From Brevundimonas sp. UBA5713 (GTDB taxonomy: Bacteria; Pseudomonadota; Alphaproteobacteria; Caulobacterales; Caulobacteraceae), in assembly GCF_002419815.1 (NCBI RefSeq), contig NZ_DIGV01000026.1, positions 1-30,286 of the forward strand: DNA of 30,286 nt. Direction: 5' to 3'. A program made the position numbers and the translations under genes. Numbering within the stretch: the stretch's first letter is position 1; the number at the start of each line of letters is the position of its first letter. Positions 29,762-30,286 of the stretch are shown here, piece by piece. The notes under the pieces are model-generated. The model was not told where the DNA came from and ran no database searches. It worked only from the letters and a program-made list of their open reading frames with translations.

Positions 29762-30286
29762 GCCGCTTCTCCTCCAGCAAACAGGTCAGGCTTGGGGTCG
29801 TTGGCTGCAGTCGGCGCGAAACCGAACTCGGCCAGCAAGGCGGGCGGGATCCGGCACGCTGGATGCTCAGGCCTCGGCCCAGCATCGTCCGACGGCCAAT
29901 GGCCATTCAGCCGGTACTCCCGCAGCCAACGCCGTTGTCGATCATCGGCTGACGGGGCCTGAACTCGGCCCTGAGCCAACGCCACGGCCGTCTTCGGAGC
30001 GTTCTTGATCGCCCTGTCGCACCAGTTCCGCCACGTCGCCGCCCAATCGACGTATCGGGCATCGTTGCTGATCGCCCAGTTCCGAAAACGCTCGGCCTGA
30101 TTGGCCACGTCGAGGTTCGCCCCGACCGATCTGGCCTTGGTTTGCTGCTCGGCAATGGCCTCGGCAGTCGGGAAACCATCGGGGATGGCCCGTTTCGGCT
30201 TGCGGCGAGTTGGCTCGGCAGGCTGGCCGGCTTGGGGGGATATAGGGGGGTTATATTCGCGGGAGGGTGTGGGTGGTTGGGGGGTC
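29758..30286 (-). CDS. C-terminal part of a putative phage replication protein (partial, runs off the right edge)
   Basis: The frame is open from the stop at 29758-29760 to the right edge, so the GTG at 30108 is probably internal. The upstream part encodes a Pro-rich linker (PPTPSREYNPPISPQAGQ, then PTRRKPKRAIPDGFPTAEA). After this comes ERFRNWAISNDARYVDWAATWRNWCDRAIKNA, the ending seen on many phage replication proteins of the DUF1376/YdaU-helicase-loader style. The N-terminal DNA-binding domain would lie outside the window, so the family is only suggested. The stop overlaps the next start (GTGA). Confidence 0.72.
   Translation of the reverse strand, partial: TPQPPTPSREYNPPISPQAGQPAEPTRRKPKRAIPDGFPTAEAIAEQQTKARSVGANLDVANQAERFRNWAISNDARYVDWAATWRNWCDRAIKNAPKTAVALAQGRVQAPSADDRQRRWLREYRLNGHWPSDDAGPRPEHPACRIPPALLAEFGFAPTAANDPKPDLFAGGEAA
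30234..30284 (+). repeat. G-rich tandem repeat and G-quadruplex-type tract
   Basis: Two adjacent 11-bp units, GGGGGGATATA (30234-30244) and GGGGGGTTATA (30245-30255), differ by one base. Further right, GGG-A-GGG-TGT-GGG-TGGTT-GGGGGG (30261-30284) fits the four-run, loops 1-3-5 pattern of a G-quadruplex. The tract lies in the linker-coding part of the putative replication gene. Confidence 0.7.

Larger units (their letters stand above)
5304..30286. mobile_element. Prophage (siphovirus type), left end at tRNA-Lys remnant, right end outside window
   Basis: From the tRNA fragment to the right edge the genes form a standard temperate tailed-phage late region: terminase, portal, capsid, neck, tail, lysis. 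All are on the minus strand, with scattered cargo genes. A tape measure, tail tube, tail assembly chaperones with frameshift and a J-like tip protein indicate a long non-contractile tail; no sheath or baseplate-wedge genes are seen. All structural and lysis genes look intact, so the element may be functional. Integrase, repressor and the second attachment site must lie to the right of the window. Confidence 0.92.

Noticed and set aside
1..30286. CRISPR array, insertion sequence, integrase, known anti-phage defence system
   Set aside because: I looked for regularly spaced repeats, transposase or recombinase motifs and typical defence genes on both strands and saw none.

Overview
The window looks like a piece of an alphaproteobacterial chromosome, probably a Caulobacterales relative (Asticcacaulis/Brevundimonas/Caulobacter type). 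This placement is inferred from GC-rich codon use, GTG/TTG starts and the style of the queA and tgt proteins; I could not search a database. About 5.2 kb of ordinary chromosome on the left is joined to at least 25 kb of a tailed-phage (siphovirus-type) prophage that runs off the right edge.

Chromosomal part (1-5300): the tail of a D-amino-acid dehydrogenase gene; queA and tgt (two steps of queuosine tRNA modification) with a small membrane protein and a nucleotidyltransferase-fold protein between them; a strong terminator; a divergent SDR oxidoreductase / HxlR-type regulator pair with an inverted repeat between them; and a lipoprotein gene. At 5304-5352 lies only the 3' part of a tRNA-Lys(UUU) gene, which I read as the prophage attachment junction.

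Prophage part (about 5350-30286), read in phage order from right to left on the minus strand: a partial gene with the C-terminal style of a phage replication protein, a small Cys/His protein, a 267-residue putative regulator and a membrane protein, ending at a terminator; then a long late operon with terminase small and large subunits, portal, DUF2213-type protease/scaffold candidate, decoration-like protein, major capsid, connector/neck genes, a MuF-like minor head protein, tail terminator, tail tube, tail assembly chaperones expressed through a -1 frameshift, tape measure, distal tail proteins, an NlpC/P60-like protein and a 1297-residue tail tip/fibre protein. A terminator separates these from a lysis cassette (membrane proteins, GH19-type endolysin, overlapping Rz/Rz1-type spanins). 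Near the attachment site sit likely cargo genes: a zinc-ribbon protein, a secreted Cys-rich protein and a small unknown. A plus-strand lipoprotein gene interrupts the region upstream of the terminase genes.

The most informative sequence-level observations are a textbook -1 programmed frameshift site (AAATTTC, 5-nt spacer, hairpin) in the tail chaperone gene, intrinsic terminators inside the late operon, nested spanin genes, a 42-codon membrane ORF on the opposite strand inside the lysis cassette, a chromosomal Tgt lacking two of the usual four zinc ligands, and a G-rich tandem-repeat tract inside the putative replication gene. No integrase, repressor, CRISPR array or insertion sequence is visible in the window.
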